DNA of 64,000 nucleotides, taken from NCBI RefSeq assembly GCF_028682475.1, contig NZ_JANHLE010000025.1:18536-82535 (forward strand), read 5' to 3'. This DNA is from Pseudomonas putida. GTDB lineage: Bacteria; Pseudomonadota; Gammaproteobacteria; Pseudomonadales; Pseudomonadaceae. The notes under the pieces were generated by a model. It searched no databases. It worked only from the letters and a program-made list of their open reading frames with translations, and was not told the DNA's origin. A program made the position numbers and the translations under genes. This document shows, in pieces, positions 16,609 through 25,712 of this stretch (position 1 is its first letter; every line of letters begins with the position of its first letter).

Positions 16609-17934
16609 GTGGAAGCACATCTGTTGGAATGGCTGAACCTGAGCGTGCGTTGGGTTCACATGATCACTGGCGTCGCCTGGATTGGCGCGTCGTTCTACTT
16701 TGTCTGGCTGGAAAACAACCTCAACCGCGCCAACCCGCGCGACGGGCTGTCCGGCGATCTCTGGGCGATTCACGGTGGCGGGATCTACCACCTGGAGAAG
16801 TACAAGCTGGCTCCGCCGAAAATGCCGGAGAACCTGCACTGGTTCAAATGGGAAGCCTACTTCACCTGGATGTCGGGTATCGCCCTGCTGTGCCTGGTGT
16901 TCTACTGGAACCCGACCCTGTACCTGCTGGCCCCTGGCAGCACCCTGAGCGGTGGTGAAGGGATCGCCATCGGCGTTGGTTCGCTGATCGCCGGCTGGTT
17001 CATCTACGACTTCCTCTGCGACTCGCCACTGGGCAAGCGCCCCGGCCTGCTCGGCCTGGTGCTGTTCGTTCTGGTGATTGCCGCCTGCTACGGTTTCAGC
17101 CAGGTGTTCAGCGGTCGTGGTGCGTACCTGCACACCGGCGCGATCATCGGCACCATCATGGTCGGTAACGTGTTCCGCATCATCATGCCGGCCCAGCGTC
17201 AGCTGGTCGCCGCCATCGAAGCCAACCAGACCCCGGACCCGCTCCTGCCGGCCAAGGGCCTGCTGCGCTCGCGGCACAACAACTACTTCACCCTGCCGGT
17301 GCTGTTCATCATGATCAGCAACCACTTCCCGAGCACCTACGGTAGCCAGTACAACTGGCTGATCCTGGCCGGTATCGCGGTGGCTGCCGTGTTGGTACGT
17401 CACTACTTCAACACCCGCCACGACAGCAACAAGTACGCCTGGACCCTGCCGGTCGGCGCTCTGTCGATGATCTGCCTGGCTTACGTCACTGGCCCTGCGC
17501 CAATGCCGAGCGCGCCAGAGCAGGCCGCCGCCAAGGTCGAGTACCAACCGCTGCCGGAAACCGCGCTGGGTGGCAAGACCGCTGCCGAGAAAGCTGCAGA
17601 GCAAGCCGCCGCACCTGCCCAGGCTGCCGCCCCTGCCGAAGCACCAGCGGCCAGCGTCGCCAAACTCGACGATGCCGGTTTCGACAAGATCCACAGCGTC
17701 ATCCAGGAACGTTGCGCGGTGTGCCATTCGGCCAAGCCGAGCAGCCCGCTGTTCAGCGCTGCGCCTGCCGGGGTAATGCTCGACACCCCGCAACAGATCC
17801 AGCAGCAAGCCGCACGCATTCAGGCACAAGCTGTAACCACACAGATCATGCCACTGGGCAACATCACCCAGATGACCCAGCAGGAACGTGAACTGATCGG
17901 TGCCTGGATCGCCAAAGGTGCTCCAACAAACTAA
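16609..17934 (+). CDS. puuD: Urate oxidase/hydroxylase PuuD (membrane protein with cytochrome c tail)
   Basis: Oxidises urate to 5-hydroxyisourate at the inner membrane, passing electrons to the respiratory chain. It has 441 residues. The N-terminal part (about 1-310) has around eight membrane segments (WLNLSVRWVHMITGVAWIGA at the start). An Ala/Pro-rich linker (about 320-350) follows, then a cytochrome c domain with CAVCH (residues 369-373) and a possible axial Met414 (MPLGNITQM). Start: GTG at 16609. The haem domain should be periplasmic and needs the Ccm machinery encoded at 54939-61870. It replaces a soluble uricase, none of which is present. Confidence 0.93.
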   Translation: MEAHLLEWLNLSVRWVHMITGVAWIGASFYFVWLENNLNRANPRDGLSGDLWAIHGGGIYHLEKYKLAPPKMPENLHWFKWEAYFTWMSGIALLCLVFYWNPTLYLLAPGSTLSGGEGIAIGVGSLIAGWFIYDFLCDSPLGKRPGLLGLVLFVLVIAACYGFSQVFSGRGAYLHTGAIIGTIMVGNVFRIIMPAQRQLVAAIEANQTPDPLLPAKGLLRSRHNNYFTLPVLFIMISNHFPSTYGSQYNWLILAGIAVAAVLVRHYFNTRHDSNKYAWTLPVGALSMICLAYVTGPAPMPSAPEQAAAKVEYQPLPETALGGKTAAEKAAEQAAAPAQAAAPAEAPAASVAKLDDAGFDKIHSVIQERCAVCHSAKPSSPLFSAAPAGVMLDTPQQIQQQAARIQAQAVTTQIMPLGNITQMTQQERELIGAWIAKGAPTN

Positions 17935-17954
17935 GTAACACGCTTCAAGCGACA

Positions 17955-18022
17955 AGCTGCAAGCCGCAAGCCAAGCGCCACCACCTGCTTCTCCTCGAGG
18001 CGTGGCGCTTGAGCTTGCAGCT
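17955..18022. repeat. Long imperfect hairpin between puuD and the permease
   Basis: AGCTGCAAG (17955-17963) pairs with CTTGCAGCT (18014-18022). Inside it, CAAGCGCCAC (17972-17981) pairs with GTGGCGCTTG (18002-18011). There is no T-run after it, so it is more likely an intergenic repeat or an mRNA-stability hairpin than a terminator. Confidence 0.6.
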
Positions 18023-18053
18023 CTAAAGAATAAAAACAAAACCGAGGTGTTGC

Positions 18054-19409
18054 ATGTCCGAGTCACGCAAGGCGTACATCCCCGTTGCGCCCCCACGACA
18101 GCCACTGCCCATGCTCCAACTGTTCCTGGTGGGTCTACAACATGTCTTGCTGATGTACGGAGGCGCGATTGCCGTGCCCTTGATCATCGGCCAGGCCGCC
18201 GGCCTTTCTCGTGAAGAAGTCGCTTTCCTGATCAATGCCGACCTGCTGGTCGCTGGTGTCGCCACCATCGTCCAGTCGTTCGGCATTGGCGCAGTCGGCA
18301 TCCGCATGCCGGTGATGATGGGTGCAAGCTTTGCTGCAGTCGGCAGCATGGTGGCCATGGCCGGGATGCCCGGTGTCGGCCTGCAAGGTATTTTCGGTGC
18401 GACCATCGCCGCCGGTTTCTTCGGCATGCTGATCGCCCCGTTCATGTCCAAGGTGGTGCGTTTCTTCCCACCGCTGGTGACCGGTACGGTCATCACCTCG
18501 ATTGGTCTTTCGCTGTTTCCGGTTGCCGTTAACTGGGCCGGTGGCGGCGCCAGTGCCGAAACCTTCGGTTCCCCTATCTACCTGATCGTCGCTGGCCTGG
18601 TGCTGGCCACCATCCTCCTGGTCAACCGCTTCATGCGCGGTTTCTGGGTCAATGTCTCGGTGCTGATCGGCATGGGCCTGGGCTACATCCTGGCCGGCTC
18701 CATCGGCATGGTCGACCTCTCCGGCCTCGACGAGGCACCCTGGGTGCAAGTGGTAACGCCGCTGCACTTTGGCATGCCGACCTTCAGCCTGGCACCGATC
18801 CTGTCCATGTGCCTGGTGGTGGTGATCATCTTTGTCGAGTCCACCGGCATGTTCCTCGCCCTGGGCAAGGTCACCGACCGCGAAGTCACTCCGGGCATGC
18901 TGCGCCGCGGCCTGATGTGCGACGCCGGTGCATCGTTTGTCGCCGGTTTCTTCAACACCTTCACCCACTCCTCGTTCGCCCAGAACATCGGCCTGGTGCA
19001 GATGACTGGCGTGCGTTGCCGCTATGTCACCGTGGTGGCCGGTGGTTTCCTGATCCTGCTCAGCCTGCTGCCCAAGGCGGCCTTCCTGATTGCCTCGATT
19101 CCGCCTGCGGTACTGGGCGGTGCCTCCATCGCCATGTTCGGCATGGTCGCCGCCACCGGGATCAAGATCCTCCAGGAAGCCGACATCGCCGATCGCCGCA
19201 ACCAGTTGCTGGTTGCCGTCAGTGTCGGCATGGGCCTGATCCCTGTGGTGCGTCCGGAGTTCTTCGCACAGATGCCGCAGTGGATGGAACCGATCACCCA
19301 CAGCGGTATCGCCATGGCCACAGTCAGCGCGTTGATCCTCAACCTGCTGTTCAACATTCTCGGCGGCGCCGAACGCGCTGCTCACAACGAAGCCGCCCAC
19401 CAGCATTGA
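18054..19409 (+). CDS. NCS2 permease, NAT branch (xanthine/urate or uracil)
   Basis: Inner-membrane nucleobase symporter of 451 residues with about 12-14 hydrophobic segments. QHVLLMYGGAIAVPLIIG lies near residue 25. The nucleobase-ascorbate signature QNIGLVQMTG (residues 310-319) begins with Gln, which is typical of purine-transporting members. Start: ATG at 18054 after GAGGTG. Placed directly after puuD, it most likely imports xanthine or urate, but a uracil specificity cannot be excluded from sequence alone. Confidence 0.88.
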   Translation: MSESRKAYIPVAPPRQPLPMLQLFLVGLQHVLLMYGGAIAVPLIIGQAAGLSREEVAFLINADLLVAGVATIVQSFGIGAVGIRMPVMMGASFAAVGSMVAMAGMPGVGLQGIFGATIAAGFFGMLIAPFMSKVVRFFPPLVTGTVITSIGLSLFPVAVNWAGGGASAETFGSPIYLIVAGLVLATILLVNRFMRGFWVNVSVLIGMGLGYILAGSIGMVDLSGLDEAPWVQVVTPLHFGMPTFSLAPILSMCLVVVIIFVESTGMFLALGKVTDREVTPGMLRRGLMCDAGASFVAGFFNTFTHSSFAQNIGLVQMTGVRCRYVTVVAGGFLILLSLLPKAAFLIASIPPAVLGGASIAMFGMVAATGIKILQEADIADRRNQLLVAVSVGMGLIPVVRPEFFAQMPQWMEPITHSGIAMATVSALILNLLFNILGGAERAAHNEAAHQH

Positions 19410-19415
19410 GTCATT

Positions 19416-19433
19416 GGGCGGCGCTTGCCGCCC
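19416..19433 (+). terminator. GC-rich hairpin after the permease
   Basis: GGGCGGC-GCTT-GCCGCCC begins 6 bp after the stop. There is no T-run, so termination would be weak or factor-assisted. Confidence 0.4.
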
Positions 19434-19461
19434 GGTATCACCCCGAGCACTACGCAGGACC

Positions 19462-19485
19462 GTCGACCCGTGGGAGCGGGTCGAC
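19462..19485. repeat. Perfect inverted repeat GTCGACCC / GGGTCGAC
   Basis: Arms 19462-19469 and 19478-19485 with an 8-nt loop, in the leader region of the first Tsx-like gene. It may be a regulator site or an mRNA hairpin. Confidence 0.5.
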
Positions 19486-19545
19486 TGGGGCGTTTCGCGC
19501 CGAAAAAACCCAAAAACCAACAATAACAAAGCCGGGAATCACAAC

Positions 19546-20331
19546 ATGAAAGGCATCACCACTTCCCTTCTGTTGGGTAGCAGTCTGCTGGCCACTTTGC
19601 CAGCCGCCGCAGAAGACCTGCTGCAATGGCACACCAACAGCCTCTCCTACCTGTATGGCAAGGACTTCCAGGTCAACCCTGCAATCCAGCAGACAGTGAC
19701 CTTCGAACACGCCAACCGGTGGAAATACGGCGACACCTTCCTGTTCATCGACAAGATCTTCTACAACGGCGGTACCGACCGCAACAAAGGCAACAACACC
19801 TACTACGGTGAGTTCAGCCCGCGCCTGTCGTTCGGCAAGATCTTCGATCGCAAACTCGAGTTCGGTCCGATTACCGACGTGTTGCTGGCCATGACCTACG
19901 AGTCAGGCGAAGGCGACAACGAGGCCTACCTGATCGGCCCCGGCTTCAACCTGGCGATTCCCGGCTTCAACTACTTCACCTTGAACTTCTACCAGCGCAA
20001 CACCGAAGGCAGCCGTCCGGGTGATGGCGTCTGGCAGATTACCCCGACCTTTTCCTACACCATCCCCGTCGGCAGGTCCGACATCCTCGTCGATGGCTAC
20101 ATGGACTGGGTGGTCGACAACGACTCGACCCGGCGCGGCACCTACCACGCCAACCTGCAGTTCAACCCACAGGTCAAATACGACCTGGGCAAGGCCCTGA
20201 ACCTGGGCGCCAAGCAGTTGTACGTGGGTATCGAATACAGCTACTGGAAAGACAAATACGGCATCGAGAACAGTGGACGCCTGGACACCAATCAGAGCGT
20301 GACCAGCGCCCTGGTTAAGGTTCACTTCTAA
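19546..20331 (+). CDS. Tsx-like outer-membrane nucleoside channel, copy 1
   Basis: The 261-residue precursor has a signal peptide (MKGITTSLLLGSSLLATLPA, cut near AAA-ED). The mature part consists of alternating aromatic/polar beta strands with Trp/Tyr girdles and ends in a C-terminal Phe (VKVHF), as outer-membrane barrels do. Family-typical stretches are DLLQWHTNSLSYLYG, YYGEFSPRLSFGKIF and LIGPGFNLAIPGFNYF. The start is the ATG at 19546, where the signal peptide begins. It is probably a channel for nucleosides or purines serving the adjacent catabolic genes; substrate specificity is not shown by the sequence. Confidence 0.85.
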   Translation: MKGITTSLLLGSSLLATLPAAAEDLLQWHTNSLSYLYGKDFQVNPAIQQTVTFEHANRWKYGDTFLFIDKIFYNGGTDRNKGNNTYYGEFSPRLSFGKIFDRKLEFGPITDVLLAMTYESGEGDNEAYLIGPGFNLAIPGFNYFTLNFYQRNTEGSRPGDGVWQITPTFSYTIPVGRSDILVDGYMDWVVDNDSTRRGTYHANLQFNPQVKYDLGKALNLGAKQLYVGIEYSYWKDKYGIENSGRLDTNQSVTSALVKVHF

Positions 20332-20694
20332 AACCTGACCAAACGCACAGTTTTAGCCACCCCCGCTCCACGACGGAGCACTTGAGGACCCGCGCGCAAG
20401 CCAGTAATCTGCGCGCCCCCTCGCTCAGGGCAGGACGGATCCTGCCTGCGTTTGCTGACCGCTCAGTCAATGAATTCGGGCGGTTGGCAAGCGTCACGCC
20501 AACCTGAAATCCCCTTTTTCAGCTGTTCAGAAAGACGTCGAGCAGGACTGTTGCGCCATTGCGGAAAAGTTGGCGCAGCACTTGCCAAATTGTTGTGGCC
20601 AATCGAAAAAAGCTGACTCAAAAGACAAGTATTTGAACCCAACGGTGCCGCTCAGAGCACCGACAACAGATTCAATCAAGGGAGTAACACAGCG
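20332..20694. other. 363-bp gap between the two Tsx-like genes
   Basis: No gene was found. It holds one hairpin, GGTTGGC (20482-20488) with GCCAACC (20498-20504), followed 11 bases later by a short T-run, possibly a weak terminator of copy 1. The promoter of copy 2 presumably lies near its 3' end but no clear hexamers were found. Confidence 0.5.
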
Positions 20695-21483
20695 ATGCGC
20701 ATGACCAATAGCCTGATTCTCGCCGGTGGCCTGCTGGCAGCCAGCACGGCCGCCACCGCCGGTGATCTGCTGCAATGGCAGAACAACAGCCTGACCTACC
20801 TGTGGGGCAAGAACTTTGCGGTCAACCCGCAAATCCAGCAGACCGTGACCTTCGAGCACGCCGATGCCTGGAAATACGGCGACAACTTCTTCTTCGTCGA
20901 CAAGATCTTCTACAACGGCGATAAAGACTTCAACAACGGCCCCAACACCTACTACGGCGAGTTCAGCCCACGCCTGTCGTTCGGCAAGATCTTCGACCAG
21001 AAGCTGGAGTTCGGCCCGATCAAGGACGTGCTGCTGGCCATGACCTACGAATTTGGTGAGGGCGATACCGAGTCCTACCTGATCGGTCCTGGTTTCGACC
21101 TGGCAATCCCGGGCTTCGACTACTTCCAGCTGAACTTCTACCAGCGCAACACCGAAGGCAGCCGTGCCGGTGACAACGTCTGGCAGATCACCCCGGTCTG
21201 GTCGTACACCATTCCTGTGGGCAAATCCGACATCCTCATCGATGGTTTCATGGACTGGGTAGTGGACAACGACGCCACCAGCCGCCGTGGCACCTACCAC
21301 GCCAACCTGCACTTCAACCCGCAGGTCAAATATGACCTGGGCAAGGCGCTGAACTGGGGCGAGAAGCAGCTGTATGTCGGTTTCGAATACGACTACTGGA
21401 AGAACAAGTACGGGATCAAGGACAGCGACGCATTTGATACCGATCAGAACACGGCGAGCTTCCTGGTTAAAGTGCACTTCTAA
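20695..21483 (+). CDS. Tsx-like outer-membrane nucleoside channel, copy 2
   Basis: The 262-residue precursor is closely related to the preceding gene over its whole length. It shares LLQWQNNSLTYLWGKNF, TYYGEFSPRLSFGKIF and the terminal VKVHF. The signal peptide is MRMTNSLILAGGLLAASTAA. It is a tandem duplicate with its own leader and terminator, so the two copies may be expressed under different conditions or pass different substrates. Confidence 0.85.
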   Translation: MRMTNSLILAGGLLAASTAATAGDLLQWQNNSLTYLWGKNFAVNPQIQQTVTFEHADAWKYGDNFFFVDKIFYNGDKDFNNGPNTYYGEFSPRLSFGKIFDQKLEFGPIKDVLLAMTYEFGEGDTESYLIGPGFDLAIPGFDYFQLNFYQRNTEGSRAGDNVWQITPVWSYTIPVGKSDILIDGFMDWVVDNDATSRRGTYHANLHFNPQVKYDLGKALNWGEKQLYVGFEYDYWKNKYGIKDSDAFDTDQNTASFLVKVHF

Positions 21484-21498
21484 TCAGCTGACACTAAA

Positions 21499-21527
21499 AG
21501 ACCGCGCCATCAATAGGCGCGGTCTTT
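21499..21527 (+). terminator. Intrinsic terminator after Tsx-like copy 2
   Basis: AGACCGCGCC (21499-21508), 7-nt loop, GGCGCGGTCT (21516-21525), then TT. The stem is strong and perfectly paired with a short T-run. Confidence 0.75.
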
Positions 21528-21577
21528 GCGCGAACGTCATGGATTACAGAATTTTCCTACAAATAACTAAAAATTCC

Positions 21578-21907
21578 CTACAGGCTCTTTTCAGGTAACG
21601 TCCCACGCCGAACATATAAATACACCCAAAGCACAGTAGCAATTACCCCTGGCGTAATCACGCCGAATACAAGTACCCCGAACAGCACGACGCTCTCACT
21701 AACAAGCCGCAGCACATCCGCCAGCAGAAAACCCAGACAGATAATCGCTCCCACTGCCCCGGTCCACAGACTGCCGGCGCCCGAGGTATAGGGCATGCGC
21801 CTGCGCGCATTGAGCAGGACCAAGACACACAGCGCTGTCCAGGCCAGCGCCGCGGCCAAATACAATCCCAAGTGGAAAACATCATAAGTCAGTGTTTTGA
21901 AAGGCAC
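21578..21907 (-). CDS. Small integral membrane protein, unknown function
   Basis: Not recognised. It has 109 residues from the GTG at 21907, which is preceded by AAGGAG at 7 nt. A longer in-frame start (ATG at 21973) lacks such a site. Three to four hydrophobic segments are visible (FHLGLYLAAALAWTALCVLV, AVGAIICLGFLLADVL, VVLFGVLVFGVITPGVIA), with a basic C-terminal tail. It is less GC-rich than its neighbours and lies alone, convergent with the Tsx genes and divergent from the sulfatase. Confidence 0.6.
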   Translation of the reverse strand: MPFKTLTYDVFHLGLYLAAALAWTALCVLVLLNARRRMPYTSGAGSLWTGAVGAIICLGFLLADVLRLVSESVVLFGVLVFGVITPGVIATVLWVYLYVRRGTLPEKSL

Positions 21908-22021
21908 ACGCAAGCTCCTTAAACAAGCAACAAGGGCGACCAACAACTTTCGCCATCGCGCACTCCTGTGCACTCAGCGCCACCACTATATATCAGGCAC
22001 AAACTTCATCACTGCATTTAT

Positions 22022-22027
22022 TTGACA
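22022..22027 (+). promoter_or_regulatory. Consensus -35 hexamer TTGACA upstream of the sulfatase gene
   Basis: A perfect TTGACA in an AT-rich stretch, but the -10 at 16-18 bp (around AACGTT) is poor. It may need an activator, or be fortuitous. Confidence 0.3.
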
Positions 22028-22091
22028 AATTTTTCTCATTTCAAACGTTAGCGTGCACACCAATCTGTCCTCCAACAACAAGGCAAACGCC

Positions 22092-24038
22092 ATGCACGCT
22101 TCACGTTCCGCGCCGGTGCGCTATTTATTGCTTTTAACAACACTCTGGCTGATTACTTTCTTATTGACACGAAGCGTCCTGCTCTTCGCTCACCTGAGCG
22201 AGGCCGGGGGGCATTTTTTCTCGATCTTCGCTGCCGGGCTGATCTACGACCTGAGTTTCCTCCTTTATGCCGCCCTGCCATTGGGCCTGTATTTGCTACT
22301 GTGCCCTGCACTGCTTTGGCGTACTCGCCTGCATCGAGGCTTGCTGCGTACAGTACTGTTCACCAGCCTGTTCATCATGCTGTTCGTGGCCGTTGCCGAA
22401 TGGCTGTTCTGGGACGAGTTCGGCGTTCGCTTCAACTTCATCGCTGTGGACTACCTGGTGTACTCGGACGAGGTTGTGAACAACATTCTTGAGTCCTACC
22501 CCATCGGCCTGATCCTCAGTGTGCTGGCCATCACCGCCCTGGTATTGACGCTCGCCGTGCGCAACCCCCTGCGCCAGGCACTGGACGCACCCTTGCCCTC
22601 CTGGCGCCAGCGCCTGCTGGCCTTCGGCACGCTGGTGTTGCTGGCGGGTATAGCGGGCTTGCTGATCAACCAGGACATGCCCCGCGGCCAAGGCGGCAAT
22701 GCGTATGCACGCGAATTGGCCAGCAACGGGCCTTACCAGTTTTTTGCCGCGTTTCGAAACAATGAACTGGACTACTCGCAGTTCTACGGCAGCCTGTCCG
22801 AAAGCGACTCCACCCGCCTGATCCGCGCCGAACTGCAAGAACCCAACGCCCGCTTCGTCGATCAGGATCCGATGAGCATTCGCCGGGAAATCACCCCCTC
22901 CGGTCCAGCGCGCACGCCCAATATCATCCTGGTCACCATCGAAAGCCTGAGCGCCAAGTACATGGGCAGCAACGGTGACACACGCAACCTGACGCCGAAC
23001 CTCGATGCCCTGCGCAAACAGAGCCTGTACTTCAACAACTTCTATGCCACTGGCACCCGTACTGACCGCGGTCTTGAGGCCATCACCCTGTCGATGCCGC
23101 CAACACCGGGGCGCTCTATCGTCAAACGCATCGGGCGTGAAAGTGGCTTTGCCAGCCTTGGCCAGCAGTTGTCAGACATTGGTTATGACAGCGTGTTTGT
23201 GTATGGCGGGCGTGGCTATTTTGACAACATGAACGCGTTTTTCAGCGGCAACGGTTACCGCATCGTCGACCAGAGCAGCGTCAATGAGGCGGACATCAGT
23301 TTCAAGAATGCCTGGGGCATGTCTGACGAAGACCTTTACAGCCAAGCCATCAAACTGGCGGACGCTGACCACGCCAATCAAGTGCCGTTCCTCCTGCAGT
23401 TGATGACCACCTCCAACCATCGGCCCTACACGTTCCCCGAAGGCCGCATCGACATTGCCTCGGGTAATGGCCGCGATGGTGCCGTGAAGTACACCGACTA
23501 TGCCATCGGACGCTTCCTTGAACAGGCACGCAGCAAGCCCTGGTTCGACAACACTCTGTTCATCTTCGTCGCCGACCATACGGCTGGCAGTGCTGGCAAG
23601 GAAGACTTGCCGGTGAGCAATTATCAGATTCCGCTGTTCATCTATGCGCCGAAGCTGATCGAAGCACGCGAGGAGTCGAAACTGGCCAGCCAAATCGATC
23701 TTGCGCCGACCCTGCTCGGCATGCTCAACACCCGTTACACCTCGACCTTCTTTGGCCGCGACCTGCTACAGGAAGACAGCCTGCCGCCCAGGGTGCTGAT
23801 CGGCAATTATCAGCACCTGGGCCTGTTCGACGGCCAGGACCTGGCGATCCTCAGCCCGCGTGACGGCCTGCGCCGGCATAATCAGGCCCTGGGTGAAAGC
23901 ACCGAGGTGGCCGCCGACACGAGTGATCCCCTGATCCAACGTGCCATTGCTTACTACCAGGTTGCCAGCTTCGGCTTTACCCATCATTTACTCGATTGGT
24001 TACCAGAGCCGACAGAGCAGGCTGTGTTGAAAAACTGA
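22092..24038 (+). CDS. LTA synthase-like sulfatase/phosphoglycerol transferase
   Basis: Inner-membrane enzyme of the alkaline phosphatase superfamily; 648 residues from the ATG at 22092 (AAGG 8 nt upstream; an in-frame GTG at 22053 is possible). About five N-terminal membrane segments (residues 10-200) precede a periplasmic sulfatase domain. That domain has PNIILVTIESLSAKYMG, a threonine nucleophile region ATGTRTDRG near residues 320-325, and the metal site FVADHTAGS. LtaS/OpgB relatives transfer phosphoglycerol to glycans or lipids; in a Gram-negative, osmoregulated periplasmic glucan is the likely acceptor. It is monocistronic. Confidence 0.85.
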   Translation: MHASRSAPVRYLLLLTTLWLITFLLTRSVLLFAHLSEAGGHFFSIFAAGLIYDLSFLLYAALPLGLYLLLCPALLWRTRLHRGLLRTVLFTSLFIMLFVAVAEWLFWDEFGVRFNFIAVDYLVYSDEVVNNILESYPIGLILSVLAITALVLTLAVRNPLRQALDAPLPSWRQRLLAFGTLVLLAGIAGLLINQDMPRGQGGNAYARELASNGPYQFFAAFRNNELDYSQFYGSLSESDSTRLIRAELQEPNARFVDQDPMSIRREITPSGPARTPNIILVTIESLSAKYMGSNGDTRNLTPNLDALRKQSLYFNNFYATGTRTDRGLEAITLSMPPTPGRSIVKRIGRESGFASLGQQLSDIGYDSVFVYGGRGYFDNMNAFFSGNGYRIVDQSSVNEADISFKNAWGMSDEDLYSQAIKLADADHANQVPFLLQLMTTSNHRPYTFPEGRIDIASGNGRDGAVKYTDYAIGRFLEQARSKPWFDNTLFIFVADHTAGSAGKEDLPVSNYQIPLFIYAPKLIEAREESKLASQIDLAPTLLGMLNTRYTSTFFGRDLLQEDSLPPRVLIGNYQHLGLFDGQDLAILSPRDGLRRHNQALGESTEVAADTSDPLIQRAIAYYQVASFGFTHHLLDWLPEPTEQAVLKN

Positions 24039-24056
24039 CGCGAGCAATCTTCGAAC

Positions 24057-24965
24057 TCAAGCTCTGGCAAATCGCCAGAGCTTGCCGATCAAGGCCACCA
24101 CCGCCAACACCACCGCTCCCGCAACAATCCCTACCCCGCCATTGAGCAAGGCCCCGGTCAACGCCCCGCCCCGCCCTTCACTGAAGGCTTCGATGGCGTG
24201 ATGCAGCGGCGCCACGCCATGCACCAGAATCCCGCCGCCAACCAGGAACATCGCCGCGGTACCGATCACCGACAGGCTCTTCATCATGTACGGCGCCGCA
24301 CGCAGGATGCCGTTACCCAGCGCCTGCGCCGCCCGCGAAGCCTTCTGGGTCAGCCACAAACCCAGGTCATCGAGTTTGACGATACCGGCCACCAGACCGT
24401 AAACACCGATGGTCATGACAATGGCAATGCCCGAGAGCACGATGATCTGCTGGGTGAGCGGTGCAGCAGCAACAGTGCCCAGAGTGATCGCAATGATCTC
24501 TGCCGAGAGGATGAAATCGGTGCGGATCGCGCCCTTGATCTTGCCCTGTTCGTAAGCCACCAGATCGACTGCGGGGTCAGCCACTGCCTCGACTCTGGCC
24601 GCATGCTCGGCCTGATCGTCTGCCTTGCTGTGGAGGAACTTGTGGGCAAGTTTTTCGAAGCCTTCGAAACACAGAAAAGCACCGCCGATCATCAACAACG
24701 GCGTGACCGCCCAGGGGATGAACGCACTGATCAACAGCGCCGCCGGCACCAGGATCAACTTGTTGACGAACGAGCCCTTGGCCACCGCCCAGACCACCGG
24801 GATTTCCCGCTCCGCACGCACGCCGGTGACCTGCTGGGCATTGAGCGCCAGGTCGTCGCCCAATACACCTGCGGTCTTTTTCGCCGCGACTTTGGTCATT
24901 ACCGAGACATCGTCGAGTACCGTGGCGATATCGTCGATCAATACCAGAAGACTGCTTCCTGCCAT
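24057..24965 (-). CDS. DUF808 (YedI-like) inner-membrane protein
   Basis: The 302-residue protein begins MAGSSLLVLIDDIATVLDDV, the DUF808/YedI hallmark. About six hydrophobic segments lie in the second two thirds (LILVPAALLISAFIPWAVTP, IIVLSGIAIVMTIGVYGLVA). Its function is unknown; relatives have been annotated as membrane proteins of uncertain transport role. It is convergent with the sulfatase. The last codons form a perfect inverted repeat, 24058-24068 with 24074-24084. Confidence 0.88.
   Translation of the reverse strand: MAGSSLLVLIDDIATVLDDVSVMTKVAAKKTAGVLGDDLALNAQQVTGVRAEREIPVVWAVAKGSFVNKLILVPAALLISAFIPWAVTPLLMIGGAFLCFEGFEKLAHKFLHSKADDQAEHAARVEAVADPAVDLVAYEQGKIKGAIRTDFILSAEIIAITLGTVAAAPLTQQIIVLSGIAIVMTIGVYGLVAGIVKLDDLGLWLTQKASRAAQALGNGILRAAPYMMKSLSVIGTAAMFLVGGGILVHGVAPLHHAIEAFSEGRGGALTGALLNGGVGIVAGAVVLAVVALIGKLWRFARA
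24058..24084. repeat. 11-bp perfect inverted repeat at a convergent gene end
   Basis: CAAGCTCTGGC-AAATC-GCCAGAGCTTG overlaps the last codons of the DUF808 gene, 19 bp after the sulfatase stop. No T-run follows on either strand. It could still act as a two-way transcription-ending hairpin. Confidence 0.5.
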
Positions 24966-25089
24966 GTTTGCCTGATTCCAGCGGGTTGAGAGGTGCTCAG
25001 TCTAGCCCAAAGTCGCCACCTTGAGCCCTTTGCAAACGCGGTGCTACCATGCGCAACCGCCCTTTCAGGCCCGAGGATTAGCGTCAACC

Positions 25090-25698
25090 ATGAGCAGCAT
25101 TCGCGAGCGCAACAAAGAACTGATCCTGCGCGCGGCCAGTGAAGAGTTCGCCGACAAGGGCTTCGCCGCCACCAAGACCAGCGACATCGCGGCCAAGGCC
25201 GGGTTGCCCAAGCCGAACGTGTACTACTACTTCAAGTCCAAGGAAAACCTCTACCGCGAGGTCCTGGAAAGCATCATCGAGCCGATCATGCAGGCGTCGA
25301 CACCGTTCAATGCCGACGGTGACCCCAAGGAAGTATTGAGCGCCTATATCCGCTCGAAAGTGCGTATCTCCCGCGACCTGCCGTTCGCCTCCAAGGTGTT
25401 CGCCAGCGAGATCATGCACGGTGCCCCGCACCTGAGCCCGAGTCAGGTCGAACAGCTCAACGAACAGGCCCGGCACAACATCGAGTGCATCCAGGCCTGG
25501 ATTGACCGTGGCCAGATTGCCAAGGTCGACCCGCACCACCTGATGTTCAGCATCTGGGCGGCGACCCAGACCTACGCTGATTTCGACTGGCAGATCTCGG
25601 TGGTTACCGGCAAGGCCAAGCTGGAAGACAGCGACTATGAAGCGGCGACGCAGACCATCATTCGTCTGGTGCTCAAAGGCTGCGAGCCGGACGCTTAG
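25090..25698 (+). CDS. TetR-family regulator, RutR/YcdC type
   Basis: The 202-residue protein has an N-terminal TetR HTH (FADKGFAATKTSDIAAKAGL, then NVYYYFKSKENLY, residues about 18-58). Its C-terminal domain resembles E. coli RutR closely in the parts I recall: IDRGQIAKVDPHHLMFSIWA and ATQTYADFDWQISVVTGK. RutR is a uracil/thymine sensor that links pyrimidine and purine metabolism, so a pyrimidine or purine ligand is a fair inference here. The start is the ATG at 25090 (MSSIRERNKE). It is encoded alone between DUF808 and the glyoxylate cluster. Confidence 0.85.
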   Translation: MSSIRERNKELILRAASEEFADKGFAATKTSDIAAKAGLPKPNVYYYFKSKENLYREVLESIIEPIMQASTPFNADGDPKEVLSAYIRSKVRISRDLPFASKVFASEIMHGAPHLSPSQVEQLNEQARHNIECIQAWIDRGQIAKVDPHHLMFSIWAATQTYADFDWQISVVTGKAKLEDSDYEAATQTIIRLVLKGCEPDA

Positions 25699-25712
25699 TC
25701 CGCAGCGCCGCT

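Noticed and set aside
25021..25089. Upstream extension of the TetR regulator from 25021
   Set aside because: The first 23 codons do not match the family, whose members begin shortly before the HTH; the ATG at 25090 is better.
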